From Candidatus Anaerotignum merdipullorum (GTDB lineage: Bacteria > Bacillota > Clostridia > Lachnospirales > Anaerotignaceae), in assembly GCA_019115165.1 (NCBI GenBank), contig DXEB01000068.1, positions 1 through 44,521 of the forward strand: DNA of 44,521 nucleotides. The letters are read 5' to 3'. The notes beneath the pieces were generated by a model. The model was not told the origin of the DNA, searched no databases, and saw nothing but the letters and a program-made list of their open reading frames with translations. Of this stretch, positions 36,205-44,012 are shown piece after piece (the stretch's first letter is position 1; the number at the start of each line of letters is the position of its first letter). A program made the translations under genes and the position numbers.

Positions 36205-36424
36205 TTCTTGTATTGAAAAAAATGTCTATATCCGTCCATTTCTGTCAATCTTTTCTCTACAAACAGATATTGGCGACCTATTTTGTGGCGTATTCTTTTT
36301 TCCTTTGCTTCTCATACTATTATCCTTCCAGTATGCATTCCACAGATGAAACATTCCGCACAATGATCCATCCATGGAGTATCATTCCGTTTCCAATCTA
36401 TACTCGTCGCTGTTTTTTCTCTCA

Positions 36425-37141
36425 TTAGCCCCAACGAATCGGCTGATTATCTCCCAATAATAAAATATGATTATGAATGGCACATAAATGGGGTGTAATC
36501 CATTGATCTACATGCATATGTCCAAAGTACCATGTCTGAAACTTGCGCGCATGAATCATTCGATAATACCATTCTTCCAACACTTTTGGAAAATCATATT
36601 CGGCGTCCACCGGTTTTTCTCGTGCAATAGACGCTCTGGCAAACAACGGCGTTTCATGTGTAATCACATAATCGATCTCATCTAAATTCCGCAGCAGCTG
36701 TTTTTCTCCATATACCAGTTCCTCCGGCATCGGTTCCTCTTCTTTCCACCAGCTGACCCCTTCTTCTCTTCGATCTTTATCCACAGAACGAGCGCCTCCG
36801 AATGTGAAAATCGTTTTCCCGTAAATCGTATAGCATTCCCCGCGCATGAGATGGTATACTCTCTCTCCTACTGCATGAATGTTTCCCCCGTTCCACTTTG
36901 ATACTTCCATGCGGTTCAATAAGGCATGATTCTCATGATTTCCATCCACAAAAGCAATAATACCGGGGAAAATTTGCTGCAGTGTCTCTACATTATAATG
37001 ATAGTCTTCCTTCCACACATATCCTGCATCTCCAGCAATAATCAAAATATCCGTTTCTTTTAACTCCATACGTTCCGCCAAACCAAAGAGCGGAAGAAAA
37101 GTACCATGTTTATCTCCTGTTATCAGTATTCTTCCTGTCAT
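36425..37141 (-). CDS. Metallophosphoesterase
   Basis: 238 residues of the calcineurin-like family with all metal motifs: GDKH (D10, H12), GDAG (D38), GNHE (N68, H69), the THE histidine, and GHMH near the C terminus. The substrate is unknown; relatives include phosphodiesterases and protein phosphatases. Start at ATG 37141 (AGGTGATAAA upstream), not the longer frame to 37288, which would lie inside the neighbouring gene. The preceding gene stops only four bases away (TGATAAAATG), so the two are translationally coupled. Confidence 0.93.
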   Translation of the reverse strand: MTGRILITGDKHGTFLPLFGLAERMELKETDILIIAGDAGYVWKEDYHYNVETLQQIFPGIIAFVDGNHENHALLNRMEVSKWNGGNIHAVGERVYHLMRGECYTIYGKTIFTFGGARSVDKDRREEGVSWWKEEEPMPEELVYGEKQLLRNLDEIDYVITHETPLFARASIAREKPVDAEYDFPKVLEEWYYRMIHARKFQTWYFGHMHVDQWITPHLCAIHNHILLLGDNQPIRWG

Positions 37142-37145
37142 TTTA

Positions 37146-38129
37146 TCACCTATTCGCATTGGTTGGATTGGTATAGTAATAAATACCATTTCTTTCTTCC
37201 CGCAGAATTTTGCCAGAACAATACAAATACTGCAAGTGTGAGATCGCCTCTCCCGTAGCAAACCATTTCTGCGGCGCTGGAAAATCATCCCAACTCTTAC
37301 AGTCGATTTCCCATGTCATATCCGCTGCCACCATATATGCTGTCTTCCACTGACTGCCTAAAATCTGTATCACTTCCGCCAGACGCTGCGTATGATGGTG
37401 GTATAATTCTCGGATCCGTCCATACATATCCTCAATTACTGTTCCATGCGCCGACAACACCAATTCAACATCCAGTTTTTCGATTTTTGCAAGGCTATCC
37501 AAATAATCCTGTAAGGGATTTTCCACCCCTAATTCAATACAGATATTGGGTGTAATGGTTCCCAAAATATGGTCTCCGCAGAACAAAATTTTCTTCTTTG
37601 CATCATACAAGCACATATGTCCTGGTGTATGTCCCGGCGTTTCCACCACTTCCCATTCATATCCACCATAACGCAATACATCACCTTCCGTAACATAGGT
37701 AAAATGCACGCGTGCTTCATGGCAGTATTTTCTGCCAGGGTGAATATCCGTATTTCTTCCAAACGCCGCCTTTGGAAATCCATATTTGATAAACAAATCG
37801 TCCAACATTTTCCAATACAAATTACCTGCTTCAAAATTGATGAGTTCCCCATCCGTTTCTCCTGCATAAATCGTACTTTCTGTTGTTGCAAATTTTTCGA
37901 TTAGACCGCAATGATCCGAATGCAGATGCGTAATAAACAAATCCGTTGATGTTATACCCAATTCGGTAAATGCGCTGCGCAGTGCCTCCTCGCATTCCGG
38001 ACGATTAAAACCAGTGTCAATCAGCAAATTCTTCTCTCCTGTAATCAGGTAAGCATTGATTTCCCGTAACGGATTATTCGGTAAGGGTACTACCTTTTTA
38101 TAGATATGATCTGTTATTTTCGTTAACAT
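37146..38129 (-). CDS. MBL-fold metallo-hydrolase
   Basis: 327 residues. The metallo-beta-lactamase motif HLHSDH (H68, H70, D72, H73) is complete, with ETPGHTPGHMCLYD and FCGDHIL supplying the other ligands; a winged-helix-like C-terminal segment (HTQRLAEVIQILGSQWKTAY) is typical of the LACTB2/hydroxyacylglutathione hydrolase-like group. The substrate is unknown. Start at ATG 38129 with AAAGGAGAACAT. Coupled to the metallophosphoesterase. Confidence 0.93.
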   Translation of the reverse strand: MLTKITDHIYKKVVPLPNNPLREINAYLITGEKNLLIDTGFNRPECEEALRSAFTELGITSTDLFITHLHSDHCGLIEKFATTESTIYAGETDGELINFEAGNLYWKMLDDLFIKYGFPKAAFGRNTDIHPGRKYCHEARVHFTYVTEGDVLRYGGYEWEVVETPGHTPGHMCLYDAKKKILFCGDHILGTITPNICIELGVENPLQDYLDSLAKIEKLDVELVLSAHGTVIEDMYGRIRELYHHHTQRLAEVIQILGSQWKTAYMVAADMTWEIDCKSWDDFPAPQKWFATGEAISHLQYLYCSGKILREERNGIYYYTNPTNANR

Positions 38130-38604
38130 ATGTTCTCCTTTCCAAAAATCATTCTCTACTCTCTCATCCACTTTTACCAATAAAAGTATTTTTGTTCTTT
38201 GTTCTCAGGCGATCATCTGCTGTCTTAAATATCCTGCATACTCCGCCTCTCACCGCCATGCCTTCCCGTTCTATCTGATCACACCCAGTGGATCCTATTG
38301 CCTTCTGGCATACCAATGGAATATACGGTATCAGCTCGTTTTGGGATGTTCCCTGTCTGCTATTTCGCATACCAAGTTACACATGATAAAACAGCGTACT
38401 TCATTCCATATCGATAGATGCCGTTATTATATCATACCTCTCTTTCCCTGCATAGCATCATCTTTCGCTCCATGGATATCTTCTACTCTGTTCGTCCAGA
38501 TCTCAAAAAACAAAGAAATCTTCGATAAATTCACCTGATTTCTGCTCATTGTGCACTTCTTTTCTCCAGATATTCGAATCATCTTTCCCAAATTCCATGC
38601 ATAT
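38130..38604. other. Intergenic region between MBL hydrolase and cold shock gene
   Basis: About 470 bases. A minus-strand frame (38164-38370) is open but has no ribosome binding site or family resemblance. No structured RNA that I can identify; the promoter of the MBL gene must lie here but no pair of hexamers stands out. Confidence 0.4.
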
Positions 38605-38630
38605 AAAAAAGCCCGGTATTCCAACCGAGC
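38605..38630 (-). terminator. Terminator of the cold shock gene
   Basis: Minus strand GCTCGGT pairs with ACCGGGC (one G-U pair) over TGGAAT, followed by T6. Confidence 0.85.
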
Positions 38631-38703
38631 TTTCTCGACATAACCGATGTTATCATATATTTCTCAATGCATAAATGCATCAACGGACTATATATAAAAT
38701 TGA

Positions 38704-38904
38704 TTAAGCCTTTACTACATTTGCAGCCTGAGGACCTTTCGCGCCCTGTACTACTTCAAATTCTACTTCCTGACCTTCTTCCAATGTTTTGTAACCCTCT
38801 GCCTGGATTGCAGAGAAATGTACAAACACATCATCTTCACCGGGTACGGAAATAAATCCGAAACCTTTTTCTGCATTGAACCATTTTACTGTGCCTTTTT
38901 TCAT
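38704..38904 (-). CDS. Cold shock domain protein
   Basis: 66 residues, a single five-stranded OB-fold. RNP1 KGFGFIS and RNP2 VFVHFS for single-stranded RNA/DNA binding are intact, and the opening [17 protein letters not shown] is typical. It acts as an RNA chaperone. ATG start nine bases after AGGAGG. The promoter at 38954-38982 gives a leader of only about 43 bases, much shorter than the long thermosensor leaders of E. coli cspA. Confidence 0.97.
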   Translation of the reverse strand: MKKGTVKWFNAEKGFGFISVPGEDDVFVHFSAIQAEGYKTLEEGQEVEFEVVQGAKGPQAANVVKA

Positions 38905-38953
38905 TGATAAATCCTCCTACTTTTGAAAAAAAATAAAAATTGTTACAGTTCGA

Positions 38954-38982
38954 TACTACCATATATTTCTAGCAGTGTCAAT
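38954..38982 (-). promoter_or_regulatory. Promoter of the cold shock gene
   Basis: Minus strand TTGACA (38982-38977), 17-base spacer, TAGTAT (38959-38954). Confidence 0.75.
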
Positions 38983-39053
38983 GCATATTTCTTTCCTCTG
39001 CTTTTCATTTTGATGACATTGTTTGACATCTTTTTCTATCGTTCCACCTTTGC

Positions 39054-39521
39054 TTACACCTCTTGATAAGATTCGTCCTCCAGCAAAATTCCCTCTGCTA
39101 TTGCCGCCCTTGCCAAAGCGTCACATCGTTCGTTTTCTGGATGATTCGCATGTCCTTTCACCCACTGAAACCGTACTTGATGCCGCTCCAGTTGCGCCAG
39201 CAGCCGTTCCCATAAATCCACATTGGAAGCCTTTTCTTTTTTATTGCGGTACCATCCGTTTGCTTTCCATCGTTTGACCCATCCTTTTTCAATGGCATCC
39301 ACTACATACTTGGAATCGCTGTACAGCATCACCTCACAAGGTTCTTTCAACGCTTCCAGTCCCTTGATGACAGCCAGAACCTCCATACGATTATTGGTTG
39401 TCAGACGATATCCCTCCGACAATTCTTTCCTTGCGCTGCCATACAACAGTACCACCCCATATCCGCCTGCCCCAGGATTTCCCGAACAAGCACCGTCTGT
39501 ATAAATTACCACCGATTTCAT
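39054..39521 (-). CDS. rnhA: Ribonuclease HI
   Basis: 155 residues. The catalytic carboxylates D9 ([11 protein letters not shown]), E47, D69 and D134 and the flexible-loop H124 are all present, so it should cleave RNA in RNA-DNA hybrids. Length and the basic segment around [17 protein letters not shown] are as in E. coli RNase HI. Start at ATG 39521 after AGGAGGAACTGCC; it overlaps the ispD stop (ATGA), so the two are coupled. Confidence 0.96.
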   Translation of the reverse strand: MKSVVIYTDGACSGNPGAGGYGVVLLYGSARKELSEGYRLTTNNRMEVLAVIKGLEALKEPCEVMLYSDSKYVVDAIEKGWVKRWKANGWYRNKKEKASNVDLWERLLAQLERHQVRFQWVKGHANHPENERCDALARAAIAEGILLEDESYQEV

Positions 39522-40219
39522 GGCAGTTCCTCCTTCCAAAACGCCTCTGCAATCAACAAATCTTCTTTTGTTGTAATTTTGATATTTCGATAACTACCCA
39601 TCTGCACTTTTACCGAATATCCCGCAAATTCCGCCACAGATGCATCGTCTGTACTCAAAAATTGAGCCTCCTTTGCTTGTTGATATGCTGAAACAATCAC
39701 TTCTCTCCGAAACGTCTGCGGTGTCTGGATCTGCCATAAAGAGCTACGCTCCGGTGTTTCCAACGCCATCCCATCTGCCGAACAAATCTTAATGGTATCT
39801 TTGACAGGCACGCCAATCACTGCCGCGCCATACTGCCTAGCCGCTTGGATACTCTCGGAAATCATTGTTTCGGTCACAAATGGTCGTACGCCATCGTGAA
39901 TCAATACCACATCTGATTGTTCTGACAACATACGCAGTCCATGGTACACAGAGTCCTGTCGTTCTTTCCCGCCTTCCACAATCCTCGTCACTTTTTTCCA
40001 TAAATAGGCATTTTGCATCTGCTTGACGTCATCCATACCATCCGCATGTGCTACCAGAAAAATTTCGTCTACAGACGGGCTGTTTTCAAACACATCCACT
40101 GTCCAAGCTAAAATTTCTTTCCCACAGATGGGCAAAAATTGTTTACTCACCGTCGTTCCCATCCTCTTTCCTTTTCCTGCCGCCAACAAGATTGCCGTAC
40201 AGTAAGGTCGCTCTCTCAT
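39518..40219 (-). CDS. ispD: 2-C-methyl-D-erythritol 4-phosphate cytidylyltransferase
   Basis: 233 residues. Makes CDP-methylerythritol from CTP and MEP in the non-mevalonate isoprenoid pathway. The nucleotide-binding AAGKGKRMG (13-21) and [18 protein letters not shown] and [10 protein letters not shown] motifs are family-typical. ATG start. Downstream of yacL, the same order as in B. subtilis (yacL-ispD), but ispF, next in Bacillus, is replaced here by rnhA. Confidence 0.96.
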   Translation of the reverse strand: MRERPYCTAILLAAGKGKRMGTTVSKQFLPICGKEILAWTVDVFENSPSVDEIFLVAHADGMDDVKQMQNAYLWKKVTRIVEGGKERQDSVYHGLRMLSEQSDVVLIHDGVRPFVTETMISESIQAARQYGAAVIGVPVKDTIKICSADGMALETPERSSLWQIQTPQTFRREVIVSAYQQAKEAQFLSTDDASVAEFAGYSVKVQMGSYRNIKITTKEDLLIAEAFWKEELP

Positions 40220-40290
40220 TTCTTCTACTCCTTTTTCCGCTTCTTCTATCTCTCCTAAGACATACTGCTACAGCATTGCATAACAAGAAC

Positions 40291-40324
40291 AGAGAGAACT
40301 TTTGTTTTGGCAAAAATTCTCTCT
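40291..40324 (-). terminator. Hairpin between yacL and ispD
   Basis: AGAGAGAA pairs with TTCTCTCT, extended by CTTTTG/CAAAAA with one mismatch. Past the stem the minus strand reads GTTCTTGTT, so the U-run is poor. It may be a partial terminator or a processing site. Confidence 0.5.
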
Positions 40325-40340
40325 GCATCCATCTTTTTGC

Positions 40341-41417
40341 TTATGCTGCCGCTATCATTTTAGTAAAAATCATGCGACCTGCCGCCGTTTGCAATACACT
40401 GGTCACAATCACATTTTTTGTTTCGCCAATAAATTTACTACCGCCGTCAACAACAATCATGGTACCATCATTCAAATAAGCAACGCCTTGACCAGGTTCT
40501 TTTCCCGCTTTGATAATCGCTACCCGCATTTCTTCTCCGGGCAGCACAACTGGTTTGATGGCATTTGCCAACTCATTGATGTTTAAAACACGTACTCCCT
40601 GAAACTCTGCAACCTTGTTCAGATTAAAATCATTGGTTACCACAAACGCATCCATATTTTCCGCCATCTTCAGCAGCATGGAATCCACTTCCATATGCTG
40701 TTTTGTGGAAAATTCTTTGATCTCTACCGGCACCGCCAACTGCTTTTGAATTTCATTGAGAATATCTAAGCCACGTCTGCCACGAGCACGCTTAAGACTG
40801 TCTGAAGAGTCCGCGATATGCCGTAGTTCTTCTAAAACAAAATTCGGAATAATAATTTTCCCTTCAATAAATCCTGTCTGAAGCAAATCCATAATTCTGC
40901 CATCAATAATCACGCTGGTATCCAATATTTTGGGTCTGCCATACACCACGCCTTCCTGCTGCACAGGATTGCTCTGGATCAGCATTTTCTGCAGATTGGA
41001 CACATTGACCTCATCTTTTTTCTTCCTTGCCACACGTAAACCCAGCACCCCAAAGAGAACATTCAGCAAAACAATAATAAATGTACCCGCAGCGCCAAAT
41101 CCACGAAATGCGACCCCGATTAAATTCGCAATCACCAAACCGATTAAACAGCCAAATACTGAAAACACAAGTTCTTTCACATTCATTCTGGACAGACGTT
41201 CTTCTGTCTGCATCAGCCGTTTCATCAACAAATCCGTTACTGTGGACGAAAATAAGAAATAAAATATAAGTCCGGTTAAAATTGCCAATCCACCCGGCAA
41301 ATATTGAGCAAAGGGCATCTCAAAATAAAAAAATCCAGAAATAAAGATCAAATGCAACACTCCAAATATTGCCGCCGTAACCAATGCACTTATGATGATT
41401 TCCAGCAATTTTTTCAT
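40341..41417 (-). CDS. yacL: PIN/TRAM domain membrane protein (YacL type)
   Basis: 358 residues. Four N-terminal membrane helices (about 4-28, 43-62, 84-104, 110-130), then a PIN-like nuclease domain with D166 and D172 (KILDTSVIIDGRIMDLL) and a C-terminal TRAM domain (about 285-345). The PIN domain suggests RNA cleavage at the membrane, but the role of YacL is not established. ATG start after GTGAGGAGGTGAGC. Its transcript begins with a hairpin at 41444-41477. Confidence 0.94.
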   Translation of the reverse strand: MKKLLEIIISALVTAAIFGVLHLIFISGFFYFEMPFAQYLPGGLAILTGLIFYFLFSSTVTDLLMKRLMQTEERLSRMNVKELVFSVFGCLIGLVIANLIGVAFRGFGAAGTFIIVLLNVLFGVLGLRVARKKKDEVNVSNLQKMLIQSNPVQQEGVVYGRPKILDTSVIIDGRIMDLLQTGFIEGKIIIPNFVLEELRHIADSSDSLKRARGRRGLDILNEIQKQLAVPVEIKEFSTKQHMEVDSMLLKMAENMDAFVVTNDFNLNKVAEFQGVRVLNINELANAIKPVVLPGEEMRVAIIKAGKEPGQGVAYLNDGTMIVVDGGSKFIGETKNVIVTSVLQTAAGRMIFTKMIAAA

Positions 41418-41434
41418 ACGCTCACCTCCTCACT

Positions 41435-41477
41435 AAAAAATTTGGCAGGAACCGGCATTGTGAATCTGGTTCCTGCC
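41435..41477 (-). promoter_or_regulatory. Terminator-like hairpin at the 5' end of the yacL transcript
   Basis: GGCAGGAACC (41477-41468 on the minus strand) pairs perfectly with GGTTCCTGCC (41453-41444) over 14 bases and is followed by AAATTTTTT. The predicted start site (about 41479) is just outside the stem, so the mRNA would begin with it, and the ribosome binding site follows after the U-run. Confidence 0.7.
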
Positions 41478-41485
41478 TTATCCAA

Positions 41486-41514
41486 AGTGTATCAATTTTT
41501 CTAACGTTTTGCAA
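41486..41514 (-). promoter_or_regulatory. Promoter of yacL
   Basis: Minus strand TTGCAA (41514-41509), 17-base spacer, TACACT (41491-41486). Confidence 0.6.
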
Positions 41515-41886
41515 GGCATTCTACCGCTTTTTTCCTGCACTTTTCTTCATATTCCGCTTTCCTTCGCAAAAATATGACGTTTGCAGTAAATGCTGCTCTA
41601 TTTTTCTTTTCCCTTTCAAATAGCATGTTGAAAAGCCTAAAAAAATTTTTTGTAGCAAATGTCAAAAGCTGTCACACACCCACAACCAAAAACACATCAC
41701 AAACAAGACTTTCTCCAAATCAGCACAAAGAACATCTTCTTATTCTTTCTCTCTCATTTTTTTAGTGAATCTTTCTTTTTTCTTCTAATTTTAAGAAAAT
41801 TATTTCTCAATTCTATCACAATGTTTACTATTGTACTATATCAATACTACAAAAAATTGTCTAAAATAATACATGGGTGATTATGT
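41515..41886. other. AT-rich intergenic region ahead of the ribbon-helix-helix gene
   Basis: About 370 bases, very AT-rich with long T-runs on the plus strand. It must hold the promoter of the small regulator, but no clear hexamer pair stands out. No gene supported. Confidence 0.4.
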
Positions 41887-42075
41887 ATGGAAAATGAAAA
41901 ATTTGTAGTAAAAGTCAAAAAAAATTACGGGGAAACTTCTGTTGTATCTGCCAGACTGCCGATGGAAATTGTCAAAGAATTGGATCGTACAGCAAATAAT
42001 ACTGGACGAACCAGAAACGAGTTAATCCTGATGTGTATTGAATTCGCTTTGGCAAAACTGGAGGTGGAAGAATAA
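41887..42075 (+). CDS. Ribbon-helix-helix (CopG-like) DNA-binding protein
   Basis: 62 residues. A basic N-terminal tail (VVKVKKNYG) precedes a ribbon-helix-helix domain: beta strand TSVVSARLP, helix A VKELDRTANNTG, helix B TRNELILMCIEFALAKLE. Dimers of such proteins insert the strand into the major groove. It stands alone; no toxin gene is adjacent, so it is not obviously an antitoxin. ATG 41887; the ribosome binding site GGGTGAT is weak. Its own strong terminator follows. Confidence 0.85.
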   Translation: MENEKFVVKVKKNYGETSVVSARLPMEIVKELDRTANNTGRTRNELILMCIEFALAKLEVEE

Positions 42076-42097
42076 AAATTTTTATTTCGAATGCAAA

Positions 42098-42140
42098 ACA
42101 AACCTTCTGAATGTAAACTACAGAAGGTTTGTCTTTTTTT
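42098..42140 (+). terminator. Terminator of the ribbon-helix-helix gene
   Basis: ACAAACCTTCTG pairs with CAGAAGGTTTGT over an 11-base loop (12 bp), followed by C and T7. It also lies 30 bases past the convergent acetyltransferase. Confidence 0.92.
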
Positions 42141-42171
42141 ACCGCCGTCATTTATTATATTCGTTGAAACA

Positions 42172-42669
42172 TTACAACAGTTTTTCGAATGCAATTTTTT
42201 CGCTGTTATCAAAGCAAACGGTTCCACAATACACAAATCCAAGTTTTTGCAACACTGCCTGCATTCTAAGATTATCTCTGTCTGTATCTACTTTCACACT
42301 CTTTATGCCATTTGTTCGGCACAATTGTTCTGCAAAAGAAAAAAACTGTCCCGCGAATCCTTTCCCTTTTTCTTGATTTTCAATAACCATCCGATGGATA
42401 ACTGCATATGGTTGTTCGCTCAGCCATTTTCCCTGCAAATCCGCATAACACGGTTCGCCATCAAAGGAAATACACGCATATCCTACAACCGTTCCATCTA
42501 AACATAGCACATAGCCATTTTGTTTCTGCAAATCCTCCTGAATAGAGGCAGCATTTGGATATCCATTCTGCCATTGATCCACATTCTGCTGCGCCAAAAA
42601 CTGTTTCGCCTGATTGATCAGCGTTATAACACGCACCATATCCTTTTCTTCTGCCAATCTAAATTCCAT
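42172..42669 (-). CDS. GNAT family N-acetyltransferase
   Basis: 165 residues. The GNAT fold is seen in the acetyl-CoA loop IENQEKGKGFAGQFF (an R/Q-x2-G-x-G/A variant), preceded by AVIHRMVI and followed by VDTDRDNLRMQAVLQKLGF, the common C-terminal signature. The acceptor is unknown; relatives act on small amines or protein N termini. ATG start with AAGGAATGAAAC upstream. Monocistronic. Confidence 0.92.
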   Translation of the reverse strand: MEFRLAEEKDMVRVITLINQAKQFLAQQNVDQWQNGYPNAASIQEDLQKQNGYVLCLDGTVVGYACISFDGEPCYADLQGKWLSEQPYAVIHRMVIENQEKGKGFAGQFFSFAEQLCRTNGIKSVKVDTDRDNLRMQAVLQKLGFVYCGTVCFDNSEKIAFEKLL

Positions 42670-42769
42670 GTTTCATTCCTTCTTAAACTCTCTCTCCATA
42701 CTTCCTCTTTAGATATCTTTTTCACAATGCTGCAATTGCGAATTTCTGTGGCAGGCATTTTTTAGCTTC

Positions 42770-42967
42770 CTATGCCCTATTTACAACAAAAGTGATCTCC
42801 TCTTCACCATGTGATAGCTGTTCTATTTCCCACCGCACCATGTTATACGCTACGCTTTTGTTTTCTTTGCTTTCAATCACTTCTTCTTGTTCCATTCTCA
42901 GGATCTCCAACGCAATTTTCGTGTATATACACGAATTTAAGCATAAATAAAAATCGTACAGATTCAT
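42770..42967 (-). CDS. Small protein of unknown function, coupled to MarR
   Basis: 65 residues (MNLYDFYLCLNSCIYTKIAL at the start). The ATG at 42967 overlaps the MarR stop (ATGA), which decides the start. The longer frame upstream only shadows marR. It is mixed charge with an N-terminal aromatic/Cys-rich segment, no membrane helix and no family I recognise. Codons 11-17 carry a perfect 18-bp palindrome that repeats in part at the marR promoter. It may be a partner or effector of the MarR protein, or the frame may be carried mainly for the operator. Confidence 0.6.
   Translation of the reverse strand: MNLYDFYLCLNSCIYTKIALEILRMEQEEVIESKENKSVAYNMVRWEIEQLSHGEEEITFVVNRA
42918..42935. promoter_or_regulatory. 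Perfect palindrome, likely MarR operator inside the downstream gene
   Basis: TTCGTGTATATACACGAA, 18 bp, fully self-complementary. The first 14 bases recur at 43411-43424 at the marR promoter. Confidence 0.65.
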
Positions 42968-43398
42968 GCCTTTTGTAAATCCTGCAATCGATATGCAATT
43001 TCCATCATCCGCGCCGCATTTTCTTGACCTAAATACTCCTGGATCTCTTCTTGAAGCCTTTCCCATATCTTATCTGCCTGTGCAATTATATTCTGTCCGG
43101 CAGTTGTAACCACATAGCAATGTGCACGTTTTCCCGGCGCTGCAATATCACAGACCCAGCCGCGTTCTAACAGAAACTTTAGATTACGTGTGACAGTACT
43201 TCTCTCCAAATTCACATAATCCGCCAATTCTGCTGTACTTGCCCCTTCCAAATGATGCAAATTCAACAACAGTGAAAACTGTTTGACAGAAATCCCCAGC
43301 CCTTTCAATCCTTCATCATAATATGCAGTAATGGCATTTGCCGCACGGCAAAGCGTAATACAATGGCATTTGCTTTTTTGAATCGTTTGATACTTCAT
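42964..43398 (-). CDS. MarR family transcriptional regulator
   Basis: 144 residues, a winged-helix dimer. Recognition helix region STAELADYVNLERSTVTRNL and wing GWVCDIAAPGKRAHCYVVTT are typical. The N-terminal KCHCITLCRAANAITAYYDE holds C11, C13 and C17, with two more Cys near the wing, so redox or metal sensing is possible. Start at ATG 43398, eight bases after AAAGGA; the nearer upstream ATGs sit on the ribosome binding site. It is followed by the 65-residue protein in ATGA overlap. A 14-base operator-like sequence just after its -10 box suggests autorepression. Confidence 0.92.
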   Translation of the reverse strand: MKYQTIQKSKCHCITLCRAANAITAYYDEGLKGLGISVKQFSLLLNLHHLEGASTAELADYVNLERSTVTRNLKFLLERGWVCDIAAPGKRAHCYVVTTAGQNIIAQADKIWERLQEEIQEYLGQENAARMMEIAYRLQDLQKA

Positions 43399-43410
43399 CA
43401 AAAACATCCT

Positions 43411-43424
43411 TTCGTGTATATACA
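43411..43424. promoter_or_regulatory. MarR operator half-match at its own promoter
   Basis: TTCGTGTATATACA, identical to 14 of the 18 bases of the palindrome at 42918. It begins directly after the -10 box, so a bound repressor would block initiation. Confidence 0.6.
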
Positions 43425-43425
43425 T

Positions 43426-43454
43426 ATAATAATCAAATTATTTTATTTTGTCAA
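43426..43454 (-). promoter_or_regulatory. Promoter of marR
   Basis: Minus strand TTGACA (43454-43449), 17-base spacer, TATTAT (43431-43426). The leader is about 20 bases. Confidence 0.75.
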
Positions 43455-44012
43455 TAAGCGAAATGATATTTTTCTTTCTTTTTTCAAAGACAATTGCATC
43501 CTTCTAGTTTCCTCTAACGCTCGTACTTTGTTATCCTTCAAGGTATTGCACTGTTGTCCATATAACTGCATCCCGAGAAACAGAAAAAGTCCTCTCTGAC
43601 CTCTCTTTCCTATACTCACTTCTCTCTTGATAGCTGCCAAAGTCTTTATCGATTCCATTGGATATATGCACAATTCTTCCTTCCTCTATCTACTCCATCA
43701 TGAAACCTAACTCTTGATTTTATAGCAAAACATGATGGATGCGCTCCAAAATTTTATAGAGGCTTTTTATTCTCAGAAGCACACTACTACCTTTTTCCAG
43801 CATGTTCATGCGGCAGCGCAGTTTTGTAGCTGATAATTAAAAAACCTCTTTGTTATCTTCTTCCCCGTCATTTTCCACATCTATGCATCACTGCCTGATA
43901 TAATTATATCTGCGATGATTCTTTATGGATCAGCCATTTCTCATTATTCTCTTAACACAAGAACTATCCATTCCAACACCTCTCATCTATGCAATCGAAA
44001 ACTTTCTATTCG
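43455..44012. other. Intergenic region between marR and the decarboxylase end
   Basis: About 560 bases without a supported gene. The one visible structure is an inverted repeat, TCCATCATG at 43694-43702 and CATGATGGA at 43731-43739, without a T-run; it could be a weak terminator or processing hairpin downstream of the decarboxylase. Confidence 0.4.

Noticed and set aside
38164-38370. 68-codon minus-strand frame upstream of the MBL hydrolase
   Set aside because: No ribosome binding site, no recognisable family, and composition that looks like non-coding sequence.
43443-43673. 76-codon minus-strand frame upstream of marR
   Set aside because: The nearest AGGAAG is too far from the ATG, the frame overlaps the marR promoter, and it matches nothing known.
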